64,000 nucleotides of DNA from an uncultured Porphyromonadaceae bacterium (GCA_900538705.1 UPZG01000003.1:127171-191170), one strand, 5' to 3'. Shown: positions 26,229 to 36,078, counted from the stretch's first letter. The notes: generated by a model from the letters alone, not told the origin. Numbers and translations: made by a program.

Positions 26229-27440
26229 TTACAACTTTCTTTGCCAGAACCACATCTCGTTGAACGTAATAGAGACAATCACGCTTAGGTGGTCTTCGTT
26301 GAGTAGATGGTTGGGCGAACCGTTACGGTGACTGTATTCCAGTCCGATGTTGAGCATCGACTTGTCGCTTCTGAAGGGGAATCCAAATCCGCAGCTTATG
26401 CCATATTCTCGCACTTTATTGCCTCCCACCATAATGTACGATTGTTCGTAGTAACCTCCTATACGATAGCGCACATAGTCGAAGTAGCTGGTCGATAACA
26501 TTTTGGGACGGAATTCCAATCCGGCGGCTATCTTCATTCGATTGCTCATCTGCTCATACATATCGGTGTTGGGGTTGAAAAACTTGGCACGTTCCCATAG
26601 GTCATAGCGGACATCAACCGCAGCCGTCAGTCGCTTGTCGTATACGTAACTTATTCCGGCTCCAAATCCGTGTGGCATCGAGTAGTGTCCTTTCATGGGA
26701 ATGCTGGTAGTATCGCTGTTGGTGGCGTAGGCCGCAGCTGTGCCCAATACGGGTTTCCCAAGAGTATATACGAAGCCTAACGTTACATCATGTTTCTTGG
26801 CGAAGGTGTGCATCAGTTGCAGTCCAGCCTGGAAACGGAAATCAGATACCGAGAGTATATTGTAGTATGTACCGGCATCGGCATTATCGGGTGTAACCTC
26901 TATGGCGTTTTGTATGTTACCGAAGATATATCCGAAGTTTACGCCCAGTGAAACCCAATCCCAAGGCTCGTAGGCCACACCGGCAAAGGCCTGTGAGATA
27001 CCGCCTTCGCCTATGCGCGTGTAGCTACCGTTGCTTATGTAGTTGCCGTATGTATATTGTACGTGTGTGAGAGGGGTGAGGCCGGCGCTGGCGGCAACAC
27101 GTTTCCCAAGCGGAAATTGCATCAGAACGTAGTTAAGTCCACCTCCTTGTCCTTTGGTGCTTGCACCGTTTTCATTATACCAACTTGCTTTGTAGTCGGC
27201 CGAGAAGTCAAACATAAAAGTCAGAGAGTCTATGGCCGTGTACGATGCCGGGTTCATTATGTTTATCTGCAAGTTGTTGCGCATACCTATACCTGTACCT
27301 CCCATAGAGCGTTGCGCTCCAGTGGCATTGTCGTCGAGAGTACCGTAGCCGTATTGTGAATAGGGAGTTTGTGCTATGGCTGTAAAACACGACAACGCAG
27401 CCATAACGAGGAGTATTGAGGCGAATTTATAATTTGACAT
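26229..27440 (-). CDS. FadL-like outer-membrane beta-barrel protein
   Basis: 403 residues. The signal peptide ends at FTAIAQ, then TPYSQYGYG and an N-terminal MGGTGIGMRNNLQINIMNPASYTAIDS stretch (MGGTGIGMRNN, NIMNPASYTAIDS). That 'N-P-A-S' element after a Gly-rich loop is characteristic of OMPP1/FadL-type hydrophobic-compound transporters. The rest shows regular beta strands. No clear C-terminal Phe: it ends MWFWQRKL. The start overlaps the 3' end of coaX by 14 bases, so the two genes are one transcript. Confidence 0.75.
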   Translation of the reverse strand: MSNYKFASILLVMAALSCFTAIAQTPYSQYGYGTLDDNATGAQRSMGGTGIGMRNNLQINIMNPASYTAIDSLTFMFDFSADYKASWYNENGASTKGQGGGLNYVLMQFPLGKRVAASAGLTPLTHVQYTYGNYISNGSYTRIGEGGISQAFAGVAYEPWDWVSLGVNFGYIFGNIQNAIEVTPDNADAGTYYNILSVSDFRFQAGLQLMHTFAKKHDVTLGFVYTLGKPVLGTAAAYATNSDTTSIPMKGHYSMPHGFGAGISYVYDKRLTAAVDVRYDLWERAKFFNPNTDMYEQMSNRMKIAAGLEFRPKMLSTSYFDYVRYRIGGYYEQSYIMVGGNKVREYGISCGFGFPFRSDKSMLNIGLEYSHRNGSPNHLLNEDHLSVIVSITFNEMWFWQRKL

Positions 27441-28224
27441 TGTATTCTAATATTCGGTTCAAACCTTTCGGAACTAAGTTTTTATCCAAGATAACAACCG
27501 CGACGCCTTCCTGTAGGGCTGGCAATGGCGGTATTCCTTCATTTTCAAGGGCAAAGATAACTCTTTTTGTCATTGTTGCCAAACGCTCTGCGTCCCCTCC
27601 CGTTAAGAAAACCAAAAGTCGGCCGTAACGTTTGGTGCATGCCTCTATGTAACCCTCTATTTCGTAGGCTATGCCTTGCAGTGAGCCCGAACGCAGGGCA
27701 GTGGTGGTGTCATAGCCCAGAAGCGGGGTATCGCCTTCTGTCTCTACAAGCGGCAGGCGACCAGTATGTTCGTGTAGCGATTGCAGCCGCAAGTCGGCAC
27801 CCGGAGCGATGTTTCCACCTGCAAAAGTACCATCGGCCGATAATAAATCGTACGTAATGGCCGTGCCGGCATCGATAATCAGGATGTTCTGTTGTGGAAA
27901 AAGGCTTTGTGCTCCTACTGCTGCTGCAATGCGGTCATATCCCAGGGTGTGCGGCGTGCGGTAGCCTATCGTTATTGGGAGTAAAGTCTTCTCGTCGAAG
28001 CAAATTGCTTTTGTCGTGTGTGCTTGCAGCCACTCCTGCAATTGCTTGTCATAGGCACGTTTTACCGAGCAGTATATGGCAGCCTCTATGCGGTAACCTT
28101 TTACGAAGTTACTTACAAATTGCACAGCATTGTCACTTTCGGTACATGCGTTAGCCATAACTCTCCCTTTCTCAAAGAGAGTCAGCTTCATAGAGCTGTT
28201 TCCTTGGTCGATTATAAGTCTCAT
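27427..28224 (-). CDS. coaX: Type III pantothenate kinase
   Basis: 265 residues, ASKHA-fold kinase for the first step of coenzyme A synthesis. Motifs: phosphate-1 loop IDQGNSSMKLTLFEKG at the N-terminus, the catalytic segment LIIDAGTAITYDLL, and GGNIAPGADLRLQSLHEHTGRLP (GGNIAPG, LHEHTGRLP), where type III enzymes bind pantothenate. A -7 box at 28233-28240 is only nine bases upstream, so the mRNA would have a very short leader. Confidence 0.93.
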   Translation of the reverse strand: MRLIIDQGNSSMKLTLFEKGRVMANACTESDNAVQFVSNFVKGYRIEAAIYCSVKRAYDKQLQEWLQAHTTKAICFDEKTLLPITIGYRTPHTLGYDRIAAAVGAQSLFPQQNILIIDAGTAITYDLLSADGTFAGGNIAPGADLRLQSLHEHTGRLPLVETEGDTPLLGYDTTTALRSGSLQGIAYEIEGYIEACTKRYGRLLVFLTGGDAERLATMTKRVIFALENEGIPPLPALQEGVAVVILDKNLVPKGLNRILEYNVKL

Positions 28225-28232
28225 AACGCCTG

Positions 28233-28240
28233 CAAAGGTA
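28233..28240 (-). promoter_or_regulatory. -7 promoter box (TACCTTTG) for coaX
   Basis: Perfect TAnnTTTG on the minus strand; implies a nearly leaderless mRNA. No -33 at the normal spacing. Confidence 0.5.
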
Positions 28241-28728
28241 GAACTATTTTAGTGAAAAATGGCGGTCGATTCTTCTTTTTATATCAAATTGTTATTTTGT
28301 ATCCCCAAACCGTCCATTTTGCCGTCTTATCAACACTTTTCAGTTCATCAATTTATTAAAAAATGCTTTATGCTGTCCTATTGTATGTTGTCCAACATAT
28401 TTTTGAGGGGTATATGTCGTTGTAATGAGGCTTATTTGTTAATGCTAATTATTATTTTGTTAAAACAAGGCCTTTTTTAAGTTCGTTTTTGCCGTTTTTT
28501 CATCGGGTTTTCATTCATTAATGTTTATTAACTATTTATTTTTAGCTCAAGCTCAAAATGTAATAATAATATAATATGAATTTTATTTTGTTGTATTTCA
28601 GTATATTGCATGGTTATTGTAGTCCTCTTTAGAGCGGTATGCAGGGGCTGCTTTTGCTTTGATTCGGTAGTATCCGATAAAAATATTACATTTTATCACA
28701 TCCATGTATTTTTTTTATCTTGAATTCT
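28241..28728. other. AT-rich intergenic region with a short palindrome
   Basis: No credible gene. A 14-base palindrome ATGTTG-TC-CAACAT lies at 28385-28398, and a TATTTTTG element overlaps its end (28398-28405) on the plus strand. The palindrome could be an operator for the susC locus; this is inference only. Confidence 0.35.
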
Positions 28729-28736
28729 TATCTTTG
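28729..28736 (+). promoter_or_regulatory. -7 promoter box (TATCTTTG) for the structured RNA / susC transcript
   Basis: Perfect TAnnTTTG element. Transcription would begin near 28742, immediately before the structured region. No other -7 match was seen between here and susC. Confidence 0.6.
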
Positions 28737-28740
28737 TAAA

Positions 28741-28925
28741 TGCCTTGTTGTGCTAAACGGGGGGTATTGCTCCACCAGACAGACGAAGCAAGAGAAGGCT
28801 CGCATGGCCGGTTTGCCACAGCAGACCATGTTGTGGATAAAAGCAAAGGCCGTGACAAAATGTAACTCCGGTTTTGCCGGCTGTGACCTGAACCTTACCT
28901 CCCGTAGGTAAACCTGTATGAGAGA
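28741..28925 (+). ncRNA. Putative structured leader RNA upstream of susC
   Basis: The segment is richer in G/C than the flanking DNA and has many pairings. A long-range helix joins ACGGGGGGTA (28757-28766) to TACCTCCCGT (28896-28905), ten pairs with one G-U. Enclosed hairpins include TTGCT/AGCAA (28767-28771 with 28787-28791), CATGG/CCATG (28803-28807 with 28826-28830) or the overlapping CCACA/TGTGG (28816-28820 with 28832-28836), and CCGG/CCGG (28868-28880). A local hairpin TTACCT/AGGTAA (28895-28900 with 28906-28911) uses the same bases as the long-range helix, so the two are mutually exclusive. It does not match the cobalamin, TPP, FMN or glycine consensus as I know them. It could be a riboswitch-like leader or a free small RNA (for example 6S type). 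Confidence 0.5.
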
Positions 28926-28989
28926 AGAGAATTGCTAATTTAATAATGTATATTATCGCTTATTTAATGTTTTAACTAATTTCAGACGT

Positions 28990-31977
28990 ATGAGAAAACT
29001 AACAATGTTCTTATGTGCCCTTTTAGTGGGAGTAGCGTCTGTAATGGCTCAAACCATTATAGGTACGGTGCTTTCTGCCGACGACGATTCACCGATATAC
29101 GGTGCTTCTGTCCTCGTTAAGGGTACGAACGTATCGGCTATTACGGATGCCGATGGACGCTTCTCTATCAAGTTGCCTGATGGCTCAAACACGCTCGTTG
29201 TTTCATACATCGGTATGGAAAAAACCGAGGCTTTTGCCCGCAACGGCATGGTAGTAAAACTTTCTTCTACCACGACGCTCGACGAGGTTATCGTCGTTGG
29301 TTACGGTGTTCAAAGCCGCGAGGCTAAGACCGGTGCCGTGGTGCAAGTTTCTGGTGACGATTTGGCTTCTATTCCTGCCACTTCGGTCGATCAGATGTTG
29401 CAAGGTAAGATGGCTGGTGTGCAAATCTCCAGCAACAACGGACAACCGGGTGCAGCAACGAGTATCCGTATCCGTGGTACGTCTTCTATCAATGCATCCA
29501 ATGCGCCGTTGTATGTGGTGGATGGTGTTCCTGTCATGAGTGGTGATATCTCTACCGGTGGTGCAGCCGAGAGTACCAATGCCATCGCCCTTATCAACCC
29601 CAGCGATATTGCTACCATTACCGTCCTCAAAGATGCTGCCGCAGCCTCTATCTACGGTTCGCGTGCTGCCAACGGTGTAATTCTTATTACTACCAAGAGC
29701 GGTAGCGACAGCCAAGGCAAGGCTCGCATTTCAGCCCGTGTACGTTATGGTATGACTACGTTGGCCAAAGATGGTGATTACGATCCTATGGACCCCGAAA
29801 CTTGGGTAAACTATTATCGTACAGCCGTTATCAACGCCGGTGGTAATCCCGACGATCCTTCCAGCCAATACTACATGCCTCTGGGTACGCTTTCGCAACC
29901 CATGACCAACTGGATGGACGCCCTTACCCGCACAGGTTCGCTCCAAGAGTATGAGGTGAATGCACAAGGTGGAAATGGTAAGACAAACTACTATGCATCG
30001 GCTTCTTACGGTAAGACAGAGGGTGTTACTTACGGTTCAGACTTTGAGCGTATACAGATGCGTGTCAATATTGACAGTGAGCTGAACAAGTGGCTCAAGA
30101 TGGGAGCCCGTGTCAATGGCGGTTACATGCGTATGGAAGGTGAGTCTACCAATCAGGATGATACTTGGACTATGATTAACCCCTTCTTTGCTGGTATGTA
30201 TCTACCTCCTACGGTTCCGGTTTACAACGAGGATGGTTCTTACAACCGTAATATACCTCTTTTGAACGATATAAACCCACTTGCATACGCTTACGAGAAA
30301 CGTCAGTATGATTCTCACTATAAGTTTAATGGCTCGATGTATCTGGAGTGGAAACCTATCAAGCAACTTACCTTCAAGAGCAACAACAGCTCTGAGCTCC
30401 TCTTCTCGCGTCTATACAGCTATGCTCCCGGTTATGTTTATGAAAACCAGATGAATTCTGTATCTACTTACAATCGTCAGTATTCGTCCTTCACCACATC
30501 AAATACCGGTGTGTATGAAGATAACTTCAACGAGGAGCACTTCCTCCGCGTGTTGGTAGGTCAAGAGTATACATATACCAAATCTCTTGCAGACCAAGGT
30601 TCTACACAAGATGTTAACCCGCTTATTCCTTATGTAACTACGGGTAACCAATCTTACAACCGTTTGTATTATAGCGAGACTGCCGAGAAACTCCTTTCGT
30701 TCTTTGGCGTTGTAGACTATAACTATCTCAATAAGTATTATCTGCAAGCATCTGTCCGTGGCGACGGTAGCTCACTCTTTGGCGAGAACAAACAATGGGG
30801 TTGCTTCTGGTCGGTAGGTGCATCGTGGAACATGGAGAAGGAAGACTTCCTCAAGGATGTTTCTTGGATTAACCAATTGAAACTTCGTTACAGCTACGGT
30901 GTGAATGGTAACAACGGTATCGGTGCATACGGTGCATACGGTCTCTATTCTACCCTTCTTAACCCTTACAACGGTTGGGTAGGTCTTGGCCCGGCTCAGT
31001 TGCCTAACCCCGACCTCTCTTGGGAAACTAATAAAGCTCACAACGTTGGTATCGACTTCCGCTTCTGGGAGCGTTTCAGCGGTACATTCGAGTACTACCA
31101 CCGTACTACCGAGGATATGTTGCTCTCTACCCGTATCCCGTATACGACCGGTTTCTCGTCGATGATGCGTAACGTAGGTTCTATCTGGAACCAAGGTTTC
31201 GAGGCTCAGTTAGACTTCGCCATCTTCGACCGCAGCGACCTCCACTGGTCTATCGGCCTTAACTTCTCGATGAACAAATCGCACGTTATAGACTTGGGTA
31301 GCGAAAACCGCATCTCTGCCGGTAACGGTATTTATATCGTCGAGGGTGAGCAACTCATGCAATTCTACCTCTACGACTATGCAGGTGTTAACCCCGTAAA
31401 CGGTGAGGCTCTCTGGTACAACGAGGCAGGTGAGATAACCAATAACTTTACCGATGCACGCCGCGTCTACAAAGGTTCGCCCGAACCTATTGCCACCGGC
31501 GGTTTCAATACGGCTTTCAACTGGAACGGTATCGATTTCAGCGCCAGCTTCGAGTATAAGATAGGTAACTATATTATTACCCCTGATAACCAGATTCTGT
31601 GGAACGACGGTGCTAGTTTCGGCGGACAACAACTGGCTGTTGCCGGTAACTACTGGCAGAACATAGGCGATACCGGCGTTTCGCCCAAACCCGTAGCCAA
31701 TAACGGTACCTATTCGGCCTATACATTGTCTACCCGTTTCCTCGAGCGCGGCGATTACCTCCGTATCAAAGATATGACCTTGGGTTATACTCTGCCCCAA
31801 AAGTGGACAAAGAAAGCTGCGATGAGCAATGTACGCATCTATTTGAGTGCATACAACCTCTTCACATTCCACGATGTTCATACCTCTATGGACCCCGAGC
31901 GTGGTGTATCGGGTACCGGACTTGGTCTCTATCCTACCACCAAATCTTTTGTTATCGGTCTTGATGTAACATTCTAA
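28990..31977 (+). CDS. SusC/RagA-family TonB-linked outer-membrane transporter
   Basis: 995 residues. Order: signal peptide (1-20, ending SVMAQ); carboxypeptidase-D-like regulatory domain (about 22-95, IIGTVLSADDDSPIYGASV); TonB-box region LDEVIVVGYG; plug domain with GKMAGVQISSNNGQPGAATS and the SusC signature LYVVDGVPV; then a large barrel ending IGLDVTF with terminal Phe. It forms the channel through which the paired SusD lipoprotein delivers nutrients, driven by TonB. It follows a structured leader RNA and precedes susD by 24 bases. Codon use favours highly expressed-type codons compared with nearby accessory genes. Confidence 0.95.
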   Translation: MRKLTMFLCALLVGVASVMAQTIIGTVLSADDDSPIYGASVLVKGTNVSAITDADGRFSIKLPDGSNTLVVSYIGMEKTEAFARNGMVVKLSSTTTLDEVIVVGYGVQSREAKTGAVVQVSGDDLASIPATSVDQMLQGKMAGVQISSNNGQPGAATSIRIRGTSSINASNAPLYVVDGVPVMSGDISTGGAAESTNAIALINPSDIATITVLKDAAAASIYGSRAANGVILITTKSGSDSQGKARISARVRYGMTTLAKDGDYDPMDPETWVNYYRTAVINAGGNPDDPSSQYYMPLGTLSQPMTNWMDALTRTGSLQEYEVNAQGGNGKTNYYASASYGKTEGVTYGSDFERIQMRVNIDSELNKWLKMGARVNGGYMRMEGESTNQDDTWTMINPFFAGMYLPPTVPVYNEDGSYNRNIPLLNDINPLAYAYEKRQYDSHYKFNGSMYLEWKPIKQLTFKSNNSSELLFSRLYSYAPGYVYENQMNSVSTYNRQYSSFTTSNTGVYEDNFNEEHFLRVLVGQEYTYTKSLADQGSTQDVNPLIPYVTTGNQSYNRLYYSETAEKLLSFFGVVDYNYLNKYYLQASVRGDGSSLFGENKQWGCFWSVGASWNMEKEDFLKDVSWINQLKLRYSYGVNGNNGIGAYGAYGLYSTLLNPYNGWVGLGPAQLPNPDLSWETNKAHNVGIDFRFWERFSGTFEYYHRTTEDMLLSTRIPYTTGFSSMMRNVGSIWNQGFEAQLDFAIFDRSDLHWSIGLNFSMNKSHVIDLGSENRISAGNGIYIVEGEQLMQFYLYDYAGVNPVNGEALWYNEAGEITNNFTDARRVYKGSPEPIATGGFNTAFNWNGIDFSASFEYKIGNYIITPDNQILWNDGASFGGQQLAVAGNYWQNIGDTGVSPKPVANNGTYSAYTLSTRFLERGDYLRIKDMTLGYTLPQKWTKKAAMSNVRIYLSAYNLFTFHDVHTSMDPERGVSGTGLGLYPTTKSFVIGLDVTF

Positions 31978-32001
31978 TAACCCGTAAACTGAATATAGAT
32001 A

Positions 32002-33432
32002 ATGAAAAAGATATTTTTATTGGGAGCCGTAACGCTTTTCGCCCTTGCCTCTTGCGATCTTACCGAAGAACCGGTAACCGCACTTCAAACAGACATTGCG
32101 TTGGCTACCTACGACAATCTTAACGAGGCTACTTCCGTCCCCTATGTCAACCTACGTGGTGAGGGTTGGTATGGCTCATACACCAGCCTCATGCTCGATG
32201 TAATGTGCGGCAATGCCGTTGCCGGCGCCCCTATTAGTACAGGCCGCGGCAATATGTTTAACAACTGGTTGTTTACAGCCGATGGCGGATGGTCTACCTA
32301 TGGCTCTGCATACACCGCCATATATCAATGTAACAACGTGATTTTCAAAATCCGTAACAATCGTGAATCCTATTTGGCAGAGAGCGGTGTAACAGACCAG
32401 ATGCTCAACAACCTCATGGGTGAGTGCCTTTTTATGCGTGCCCTCTCTTACTTCGACCTGGTACGCTTCTACTCTAAGCCCTACAACGCAGCTACGGCCG
32501 GTACCGACCTGGGTGTGCCCATCATCAGCGAAGACCCCGCTGTGAGTGCAGTTGCACTTCCCGAGCGTCGTTCTGTGCAAGAGGTGTATAATTATATCGT
32601 AAACGACCTTACCACAGCCCTCGACAACATGGACGAGAACTATATCCGTGCCAACGTACTCGATACAAAAGCTACCTGTACCTACCATGTAATAGAGGCT
32701 TTGCTCGCCCGCGTTTACCTCTATATGCACAACTACGAGAAAGCTGAAGAAATGGCTACCAACGTAATCACTTGTGGTGACTATACTATCGCCAACGCTT
32801 CGCAATTCGTTTCTACCTGGACGGAAGATACATGGTCGGCCAACCGTGAAATTATCTTTGGTGTATTCTCGGTTCAATCTGAGGGACAAATCTCCAACGG
32901 TAACGGTATGCTTACTGACCCCGTTAACGGTTATGGTGATGTACGCGTTTCGAATGACTGGTCGTCGTTGCTCGATGCTAACGATATACGACTCACCATG
33001 TGTGAGGGTGCTCCCGAATATCCCGGTTACATTTGGCCTGCCAAATATCGCAAAGCCAGCGGTATTGCTTATAGTAACGTACCTATCTTGCGTATCTCTG
33101 AGATGTATTTGATACGTGCCGAGGCTCGTTACTACCTCAACAATCACGACGGTGCATTGGCCGACCTTACGACGGTGACATCAAATCGTAATGCCCCCGC
33201 TTATTCGGCTGCTACACTTGAGAACATCTTCCTTGAGAATCGCAAAGAGTTCGCTTTCGAGGGACACGTTTATCACGACTTCAAACGCTTTGGTCGTGGT
33301 GTAGAGCGCGCCGATGTTATTGCCGGTACTTCAAATCAAAATGTACCTGCCGACAGCTACTTGTGGTTGATGCCCATGTCTACCAGCGAAAGGGACGTGA
33401 ACCCCAACCTTGTACAAAACCCCGGTTATTAA
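32002..33432 (+). CDS. SusD/RagB-family nutrient-binding lipoprotein
   Basis: 476 residues. The lipoprotein signal ends LFALASC-DLTEEP, with the acidic residues after Cys that favour surface export in Bacteroidota. TPR-rich SusD fold: GECLFMRALSYFDLVRFYSKPY, the VIEALLARVYLYMHNYEKAEEMA helix pair (VIEALLARVYLYM), and the C-terminal RKEFAFEGHVYHDFKRFGRG motif typical of the family. It acts as the lid on the SusC channel. The substrate is unknown; no glycoside hydrolase, sulfatase or sensor gene is adjacent. Confidence 0.95.
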   Translation: MKKIFLLGAVTLFALASCDLTEEPVTALQTDIALATYDNLNEATSVPYVNLRGEGWYGSYTSLMLDVMCGNAVAGAPISTGRGNMFNNWLFTADGGWSTYGSAYTAIYQCNNVIFKIRNNRESYLAESGVTDQMLNNLMGECLFMRALSYFDLVRFYSKPYNAATAGTDLGVPIISEDPAVSAVALPERRSVQEVYNYIVNDLTTALDNMDENYIRANVLDTKATCTYHVIEALLARVYLYMHNYEKAEEMATNVITCGDYTIANASQFVSTWTEDTWSANREIIFGVFSVQSEGQISNGNGMLTDPVNGYGDVRVSNDWSSLLDANDIRLTMCEGAPEYPGYIWPAKYRKASGIAYSNVPILRISEMYLIRAEARYYLNNHDGALADLTTVTSNRNAPAYSAATLENIFLENRKEFAFEGHVYHDFKRFGRGVERADVIAGTSNQNVPADSYLWLMPMSTSERDVNPNLVQNPGY

Positions 33433-33456
33433 TGCTTTAATTAAACAGGAAAGAAA

Positions 33457-34344
33457 ATGAAAGTAAAAAGTTTAATATACACTTCGCTTGCCGCTTCGCT
33501 GCTCTTTGCTTCGTGCAACCTCAACGAGCAGCCCGTTTTCGACGATGCGACGCAAGCCTTCATTGCCTTCAGCGCCACTTCGGGTAATGTATTCGAGGCT
33601 GTTGACGGCGTACCCGATACGCTCGAAATAGAGTTGTATTGCGCATCGGTTGCTGGTATTACCGCATCGGTGCAAGTAGTTCCCACTGATACGGCTTATC
33701 CCGAAAATCAACGTGCCAAGGAAGGTGTCGACTTCAAGATTGAGGGCGATAGCGAGATACATTTCGATGCCGATAACCGTTTCGCTACCATCAAGATTGT
33801 TGCCATCGACAATAATGTACAGGGCGGTAACAAACGTTTCGACCTTGTGCTTACCTCACCGCAAGGTTGCAACCTTGGAGCCAACAAGCGTTATGCAGTT
33901 TCGATTCTCGACGATGAAGATCCTGTGAATATGCTTATCGGTTCTTACACGGCAACTGCCGAAAGTGCATTCCAGGGCGAGCCTACTCAAGTATGGTCTG
34001 CTACCATAGAACGTGACTTCGAAAGCGAGGATGTTATTTACATCCAACCTATCTGCGAATTCGGTGGTCTGCCCGGTTCGTCGGTTAGTCCTGTTTCGGC
34101 AACTGTCGATGCAGCATCTAATACGATACACGTACAATTGGGTCAAGAGTTGTATGCATCGAGTGATATGTCAATGGTACTTGCCGATATCAATGGCAAT
34201 ACTTCGGGCAATATACTTGCCGACCTTTACATTGAAGGAACCAGTGTTCGCTTCGTATTCCGTACAGGCTATGGTGTACCTGTTCCCGACCAAGCCGGTT
34301 ACTGGTACCAAGCTCTGCAAGCTCCGACGTTCGTAAAACAATAA
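33457..34344 (+). CDS. Surface lipoprotein with a Calx-beta-like domain
   Basis: 295 residues. Lipoprotein signal ends LLFASC-NLNEQPV. Residues about 30-150 resemble a Calx-beta/DUF4843-type beta-sandwich: AFIAFSATSGNVFEAVDG, the AKEGVDFKI segment, then RFATIKIVAIDN and the closing YAVSILDDEDP. The C-terminal 140 residues are another beta-rich region ending in QALQAPTFVKQ. It is 24 bases after susD, so it belongs to the locus and is likely a surface glycan- or protein-binding accessory (inference). Confidence 0.75.
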   Translation: MKVKSLIYTSLAASLLFASCNLNEQPVFDDATQAFIAFSATSGNVFEAVDGVPDTLEIELYCASVAGITASVQVVPTDTAYPENQRAKEGVDFKIEGDSEIHFDADNRFATIKIVAIDNNVQGGNKRFDLVLTSPQGCNLGANKRYAVSILDDEDPVNMLIGSYTATAESAFQGEPTQVWSATIERDFESEDVIYIQPICEFGGLPGSSVSPVSATVDAASNTIHVQLGQELYASSDMSMVLADINGNTSGNILADLYIEGTSVRFVFRTGYGVPVPDQAGYWYQALQAPTFVKQ

Positions 34345-34373
34345 TTGTCTAATCCGAAAAAGCTATATAAACG

Positions 34374-35819
34374 ATGAAAAAAATAATATATATGCTTCCC
34401 CTCGCAATCTGCCTTATATTGGCAGGTTGCGCTAAATGGGACGAGTTTGAACCCCTTCCCGCCGATACATGGGGCGCTGAGAGCGAGCTGACGGTGGAGA
34501 CACCCGATACGGTAACTACGACCGAGCTGCCTATCACAGTGATTACGCGCAATGCAAACTATGTAGCGTTGCTCGTAAGCGATACGGCAATGGTGAACAT
34601 TAACTATACTACGCTTATGCAGGGTCAATACGCCGGTGCGTCGCGTTTCGAGACCAACTACGAGGCCGATACCCTCAACCTTACCCTGAACAATGTAGTT
34701 GCAGGTAATACCTACCACCTCTATGTAGTGGCTACCAACAAAGCCGGTGTACAGTCTACATTCAACAAGGCCATCGGTGCTGTGGATGTAACTGCTCCTG
34801 TTATCACTTCGACATTCCCCTTGACTCCTACTAATGGTGGCCGTACCGTAACACTCGCATTCAACGAGACTATTGTACGCGAAAGCGGTGCCGGTGCTAT
34901 CACTTACCAAGTATTGGATGGTACAATGACTGAAGCATTCAAAGGTACGGTTGCCGAGACAGACATTGAGGCATCGGGCCGCAACCTCCGTGTATCGTTG
35001 CCCGCTTCGGTAGAGTTTGCCGAGGGTGTACAGTATGCTATACTCCTTTCGTTTGCCCAAGGTGCTGTATCCGACGTTTATGGTAACCCCATGGCTGCTA
35101 TCAACAACCAACTGGAAGATGGTGGTCTGCCTTCAGGTCCGTGGTGGCGTTATATTAACGAAGGTGGCGGTGGTGACACCCCGAGTACCGACGAATTCTT
35201 CCACGAAGGTGAGTATTTCTTTGCCATGATGTTTGATGGCGGATCGGGTGAGCAACAGTTGTCTACGACAGCCAACTTCTCGTACACAGGTGATTTTGAT
35301 ATTTCCGGATGGGGAGAATATTTTACTGGCATTACAGCTCAAGAGTGGAGTATAAGTGGTTTCCTCGAGGGTTCTATTCAAGGTGTAACTCCTGTTCCGT
35401 TCCCGGCATTTAGTTATGAAATGACAGAGCAAGGGCAGACTTATGAGCTTATGACCATGATGGTTGCTTCTGCCGATGCCCCGCTGCCTATAGCTCAATA
35501 TCAGGGACAAGATGTTTACTTGGTAGACTTTATCGAGTCAGAGTCGAAACTTTATATCAATGTGGAATTTATGGTTGCTACCGATCCTGATTTAGGAAAA
35601 TTTGCAATGACCATATCGGAATGCCCCGCACTTGCTATACAAGGTCAGGGAGGATATTCTATCATTGCTACATTGGCCGATATGCAATTCTTGCCTACGA
35701 GCTCTTTGCAGGCTCCTGCCAAGAAGAATGCCTTTACGGCAACTGTAGTTCCTGTTGATAATATTCATAATGTAAGAATGGGCGGTGTAAAACATGTATC
35801 ACTGAACAACTTGCGTTAA
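34374..35819 (+). CDS. Surface lipoprotein with an Ig-like (SbsA/Big_5-type) domain
   Basis: 481 residues. Lipoprotein signal MKKIIYMLPLAICLILAGC-AKWDEF. Residues about 60-130 hold an fibronectin-III-like segment (NVVAGNTYHLYVVATNKAG). Residues about 133-245 match the bacterial Ig-like pattern (DVTAPVITSTFPLTPTNGGR, TVTLAFNETI, YAILLSFAQGAVSDVYGNPM). The C-terminal 230 residues are beta-rich and unrecognised. It is last in the susC operon, followed by a strong terminator, and may be a SusE/F-like substrate-binding protein (inference). Confidence 0.7.
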   Translation: MKKIIYMLPLAICLILAGCAKWDEFEPLPADTWGAESELTVETPDTVTTTELPITVITRNANYVALLVSDTAMVNINYTTLMQGQYAGASRFETNYEADTLNLTLNNVVAGNTYHLYVVATNKAGVQSTFNKAIGAVDVTAPVITSTFPLTPTNGGRTVTLAFNETIVRESGAGAITYQVLDGTMTEAFKGTVAETDIEASGRNLRVSLPASVEFAEGVQYAILLSFAQGAVSDVYGNPMAAINNQLEDGGLPSGPWWRYINEGGGGDTPSTDEFFHEGEYFFAMMFDGGSGEQQLSTTANFSYTGDFDISGWGEYFTGITAQEWSISGFLEGSIQGVTPVPFPAFSYEMTEQGQTYELMTMMVASADAPLPIAQYQGQDVYLVDFIESESKLYINVEFMVATDPDLGKFAMTISECPALAIQGQGGYSIIATLADMQFLPTSSLQAPAKKNAFTATVVPVDNIHNVRMGGVKHVSLNNLR

Positions 35820-35846
35820 AATAAGAAATCATAACCTCTTATATAG

Positions 35847-35883
35847 TAGCCCTGCAGAATTTTCTGCGGGGCTATTATTTTTC
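35847..35883 (+). terminator. Rho-independent terminator of the susC operon
   Basis: Stem TAGCCCTGCAGAA (35847-35859) with TTCTGCGGGGCTA (35862-35874), one G-U pair, followed by a T-rich run. Confidence 0.9.
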
Positions 35884-36078
35884 ATGTTCTGCATAGATAT
35901 TTATTTTGTTGGTAGCTTGTCGGGGTATTTGTTAGATATGCTTATAATGTAGGCGCATGCACTTTTTATGAGAAAAAACGTGAAATGATGTCGGTTTTTC
36001 CATTCTTTTTTCTAACTTCGCCTCATCCCGAAAATTAGGGATAAACCTTTACCGTAAATGATGAAAAAATAGCACTTT

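Noticed and set aside
28720..28911. 63-codon frame within the structured RNA region
   Set aside because: It starts before the probable transcription start, has unusual composition, and the region is better explained as a structured RNA.
28741..28925. Cobalamin, TPP or RNase P RNA
   Set aside because: No B12 box, no CTGAGA/TPP core and no conserved RNase P segments such as GAGGAAAGTC were found. A 6S-type RNA is not excluded.
32176..33147. 323-codon antisense frame over susD
   Set aside because: susD is clearly coding on the plus strand; the antisense product shows no domain.
34299..35111. 270-codon antisense frame over the lipoprotein genes
   Set aside because: Shadow of the two plus-strand lipoprotein genes; no signal or domain in the product.
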